This document shows positions 13,109 through 15,377 of a DNA stretch of 15,377 bases, in pieces. Under the pieces are notes generated by a model that ran no database searches, had not been told where the DNA came from, and worked only from the letters and a program-made list of their open reading frames with translations. Origin of the DNA: JBFYKJ01 sp041306005. GTDB lineage: Archaea > Altiarchaeota > Altiarchaeia > JAFGQM01. The DNA is taken from contig JBFYKJ010000041.1 of assembly GCA_041306005.1 (NCBI GenBank), positions 1 to 15,377 on the forward strand. The letters are read 5' to 3'. The first letter of the stretch is position 1. Every line of letters starts with the position of its first letter. The translations under genes and the position numbers were made by a program.

Positions 13109-15377
13109 ATGAAACGAATCGCCGCGGCGCTCTTGATCGCCGCGTTCCTGGGCTCATGCCTCGCAGCCCCGATGGCATTAGCCGCGGAGGATTCATCCAT
13201 CGTCGGCGAGACGCTGATAGGGGTCGTAACGCGGGGGTGGACCACGCCGCAGTGCGAGGCCGAGTTCGGTGTGGGCATAGTCACAGCCGAGCCTAAGGAC
13301 GACCCGCTCTACTCGTTAGATCACCGCGGCCCGCTCAAGAGCACCAAGAGGACGCCGCCGATCCAGACCGGGTGCTTCTGCACCGCGCAGCCGACCGGGC
13401 AGGGCGACACGCACGCGATAATGAACGCCGAGGGCACAAAGTGCGAGTTCTGCAACGCGCTCGAAAACGACGCGGTCCACCTCGCGGACGAGGAGCTAAA
13501 GCCCCTCGACTTGCCGGACGCGGTGATAAAGTCGGTTGGTAAAGACGGGGAGGAGGTCGACCGCGGCTGCAGGTGCAGGCAGAAGGAGAACCACCGGTTC
13601 CTCGGCGTAGTGGACGGTGATTGCAAGTATGTGGAGAGCTCAACGGAGGATGCGGCTTGCACGAGCACCTACGCTTACGGTGACGATGGGAGCGTCATAA
13701 GCTGCCCGGAAGGCGCGGGCGCGGACAAGCGCCTCGGCACGGCCGTCACAAAGGACGGCATAAGCGTGCAATGCTGCTGCGCCGAGGGCTCGCAGAGGGT
13801 CCCGGAGCGCAGGAACGTCGCCAACCCGTTCACCTGCAAGAAGCTCGGGGAGGGCGTGACGGCGAACGGCGCATTGTGCCAGGAGAGGGCTAAGACATAC
13901 AGCCAGGCCGGCGACGGGTCGGGGCTTGCCGAGTGCCTGGAGGAGTTTGTGAACGGCCAGCCGATGAGCCCGGAGGTCCAGAAGGACAAGACGAAGAGGT
14001 ATATAACGGCGCAGAACCCGTTTGGGAAGAGCAAGGAGGGCTACGACCTTTACTGCTGCTGCGCGACCGGGTATACGTGGGATGCGGCCGGCGGAAAGTG
14101 CGTTAGCGAGGATGACGCGTGCACCGAGGCCGTCAAAGGCTCGGTATTGTCCACAAACCCCGCGCGTGACCTAAATTATCCTATAACCGGCGCTTATTCC
14201 GAACCGGGTTCGGGCAAGAGTTGGTCCGAAGAGGTGATAAAAAGCGTTACGGATGCTAATATTGAGTGCTATTGCAAGCAGGGCTTTGCGCCCTTTGGGG
14301 ACCCGAAATTCACCGGGTGCGCAAAGCTGGCGGAGGAGAATATCGTACTTTTGGTCAAGACGCCCCAGCAGTTCATATCCATGTTCAAGGAAGGCGAGGG
14401 CGGCGGACTCTTCAACGCCCTTAGCGCTTCCGGCCCCTCGGCTACAAAGACCCTTGACATACTTTGCGTAGTTGAAAACGTCTGCGATGGAGTTGTGATA
14501 GGCGACGCTGGCACGCTGAGCTTCGAGATCCACGACCCGAGCCGTAAGGGGAGGATAGTGGCAATGGTAATCGGCGGCATTGCTGAGTCATTGGCGTTCG
14601 CACCCTTGGCGGCAGGCTTAAGCCAGCTTTGGGGCAAGCTGGGCATAAAATCTGGTAAAAAGATGGCCGCCGAATTCGGGGAAGCGGCTTTAAAGGGCGC
14701 CGTCCGAAGCGCCGATGACGTAGCAGGCACCATCAAGGCTGTCACGAAGCCGGAGATAGCCAATAACGTGGGGGTTTTAGATGCGACCAAGCTTAAAGCT
14801 GGCGGTGCAGAGGCCGCCAAACATATCGGTGACGTGGCCGCCGCCGCCGCGGAGAAAACCTATATGGCAGTTGGCAAAGAGCTTCTTAAGGCAGGGGATG
14901 TAGCAGCCCTTATGCGTGTTTTGCGTGATAATGATGATCTTGCAGTCGCATTTGCGAAACACTTTGGGGCTCCGCTTACTGCAGGTAAAACTACTGCGAA
15001 TACATTCAAACAACTGGAGACGCTACTTGTGAAAGCTGCTAGTTCCCCAATTGACGCGGACATATCCTTTGTCGGCAGGACTGTAGGTAAAGCATACAAG
15101 GTCGACCAAGCAGTTTCTGAGGAGGTTGCAAAACAGGCATACGCGCTAGCTAAACCAAACACATACCTTGACGTGGACACTTATGCAAGCCTCTTCAAAA
15201 GCGGCGCCACATTCCTGACAACCTTCACGGGCGCTACAGGGTCTGTCGCGCTAGATGACCTAGCCATACCGGCTGAAACTGCGCGCAAGCTTAAATCTAC
15301 GCGTTTTAAAGACATAATGCTGGCCGCCCTTATCGGAGGTGTGGGCGGGGCTGCAATGGGCGTTTTTGGAGGGGGTA
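13109..15377 (+). CDS. Secreted Cys-rich protein with Ala-rich C-terminal region (3' end beyond the window)
   Basis: The frame is open from the ATG at 13109 to the right edge: 756 codons, no stop. The signal peptide is MKRIAAALLIAAFLGSCLAA, then PMALAA, with probable cleavage after residue 26. An LGSC at 14-17 could instead be a lipobox. Residues 27-400 carry five small modules beginning with CxC or CCC (at 89, 154, 222, 316, 387; for example CCCATGYTWDAAGGKC, CYCKQGFAPFGDPKFTGC), spaced like short disulfide-bonded EGF-like repeats. After about residue 345 codon use becomes clearly less GC-rich and the protein turns Ala-rich and mostly helical. Hydrophobic segments lie at about 482-505 (IVAMVIGGIAESLAFAPLAA) and at the edge (DIMLAALIGGVGGAAMGVFG). 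The gene starts 53 bases after the giant surface gene. No family is recognised. The late hydrophobic segments suggest a membrane-associated or membrane-inserting part. Confidence 0.85.
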   Translation, partial: MKRIAAALLIAAFLGSCLAAPMALAAEDSSIVGETLIGVVTRGWTTPQCEAEFGVGIVTAEPKDDPLYSLDHRGPLKSTKRTPPIQTGCFCTAQPTGQGDTHAIMNAEGTKCEFCNALENDAVHLADEELKPLDLPDAVIKSVGKDGEEVDRGCRCRQKENHRFLGVVDGDCKYVESSTEDAACTSTYAYGDDGSVISCPEGAGADKRLGTAVTKDGISVQCCCAEGSQRVPERRNVANPFTCKKLGEGVTANGALCQERAKTYSQAGDGSGLAECLEEFVNGQPMSPEVQKDKTKRYITAQNPFGKSKEGYDLYCCCATGYTWDAAGGKCVSEDDACTEAVKGSVLSTNPARDLNYPITGAYSEPGSGKSWSEEVIKSVTDANIECYCKQGFAPFGDPKFTGCAKLAEENIVLLVKTPQQFISMFKEGEGGGLFNALSASGPSATKTLDILCVVENVCDGVVIGDAGTLSFEIHDPSRKGRIVAMVIGGIAESLAFAPLAAGLSQLWGKLGIKSGKKMAAEFGEAALKGAVRSADDVAGTIKAVTKPEIANNVGVLDATKLKAGGAEAAKHIGDVAAAAAEKTYMAVGKELLKAGDVAALMRVLRDNDDLAVAFAKHFGAPLTAGKTTANTFKQLETLLVKAASSPIDADISFVGRTVGKAYKVDQAVSEEVAKQAYALAKPNTYLDVDTYASLFKSGATFLTTFTGATGSVALDDLAIPAETARKLKSTRFKDIMLAALIGGVGGAAMGVFGGG

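Noticed and set aside
13109..15377. Toxin or polymorphic-toxin identity for the last gene
   Set aside because: The hydrophobic, Gly/Ala-rich late region is only vaguely similar in composition. No catalytic motif, toxin domain or immunity gene can be seen within the window.

Overview
The window looks like part of an archaeal genome, probably from a small-genome (DPANN-type) lineage. A complete gene for ribosomal protein L40e, which is specific to archaea and eukaryotes, lies at 8106-8255. At least three genes are preceded by the same archaeal TATA-like box (TTTTTATA). Ile ATA and Arg AGG codons are common in GC-rich genes, and the large proteins have archaeal envelope architectures. The lineage is inference; the archaeal assignment rests mainly on L40e and the promoters.

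All genes recognised are on the + strand. 1-4107: three closely spaced genes (gaps of 33 and 22 bases) for membrane-anchored proteins with NEW3/COG1361-like beta-sandwich domains. The first carries an array of CGDGxC cysteine-rich repeats that is cut near the left edge by an in-frame TAA. 4108-4609: a gene-free spacer with a degenerate 24-base tandem repeat and a promoter. 4610-5662: a signal-peptide protein with a Pro/Gly/Ala-rich stalk, one membrane helix and a Lys/Glu-rich tail. 5663-6061: a spacer with three hairpins, terminator-like T tracts and TATA boxes. 6062-7858: a PKD-containing, C-terminally anchored surface protein. 7859-8105: a repeat-rich spacer with a 23-base tandem repeat and a 21-base copy of part of the L40e gene. 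8106-8255: L40e. 8421-13055: a 1544-residue surface protein anchored by an N-terminal helix, with many Ig-like/carboxypeptidase-regulatory-like modules, thrombospondin type 3 calcium repeats and a Ser/Tyr/Gly low-complexity insert. 13109 to the right edge: a secreted Cys-rich protein, open for 756 codons without a stop, whose base composition changes partway along.

Taken together this is a cell-envelope locus. Six of the seven large products have a signal peptide, a membrane anchor or both; most carry beta-sandwich adhesion-type domains, and many show regularly placed cysteines suited to extracellular disulfides. L40e is the one housekeeping gene among them. No enzyme, transport system or defence system is recognisable, so a shared role (surface layer, adhesion or cell-cell contact) is inferred from architecture only.
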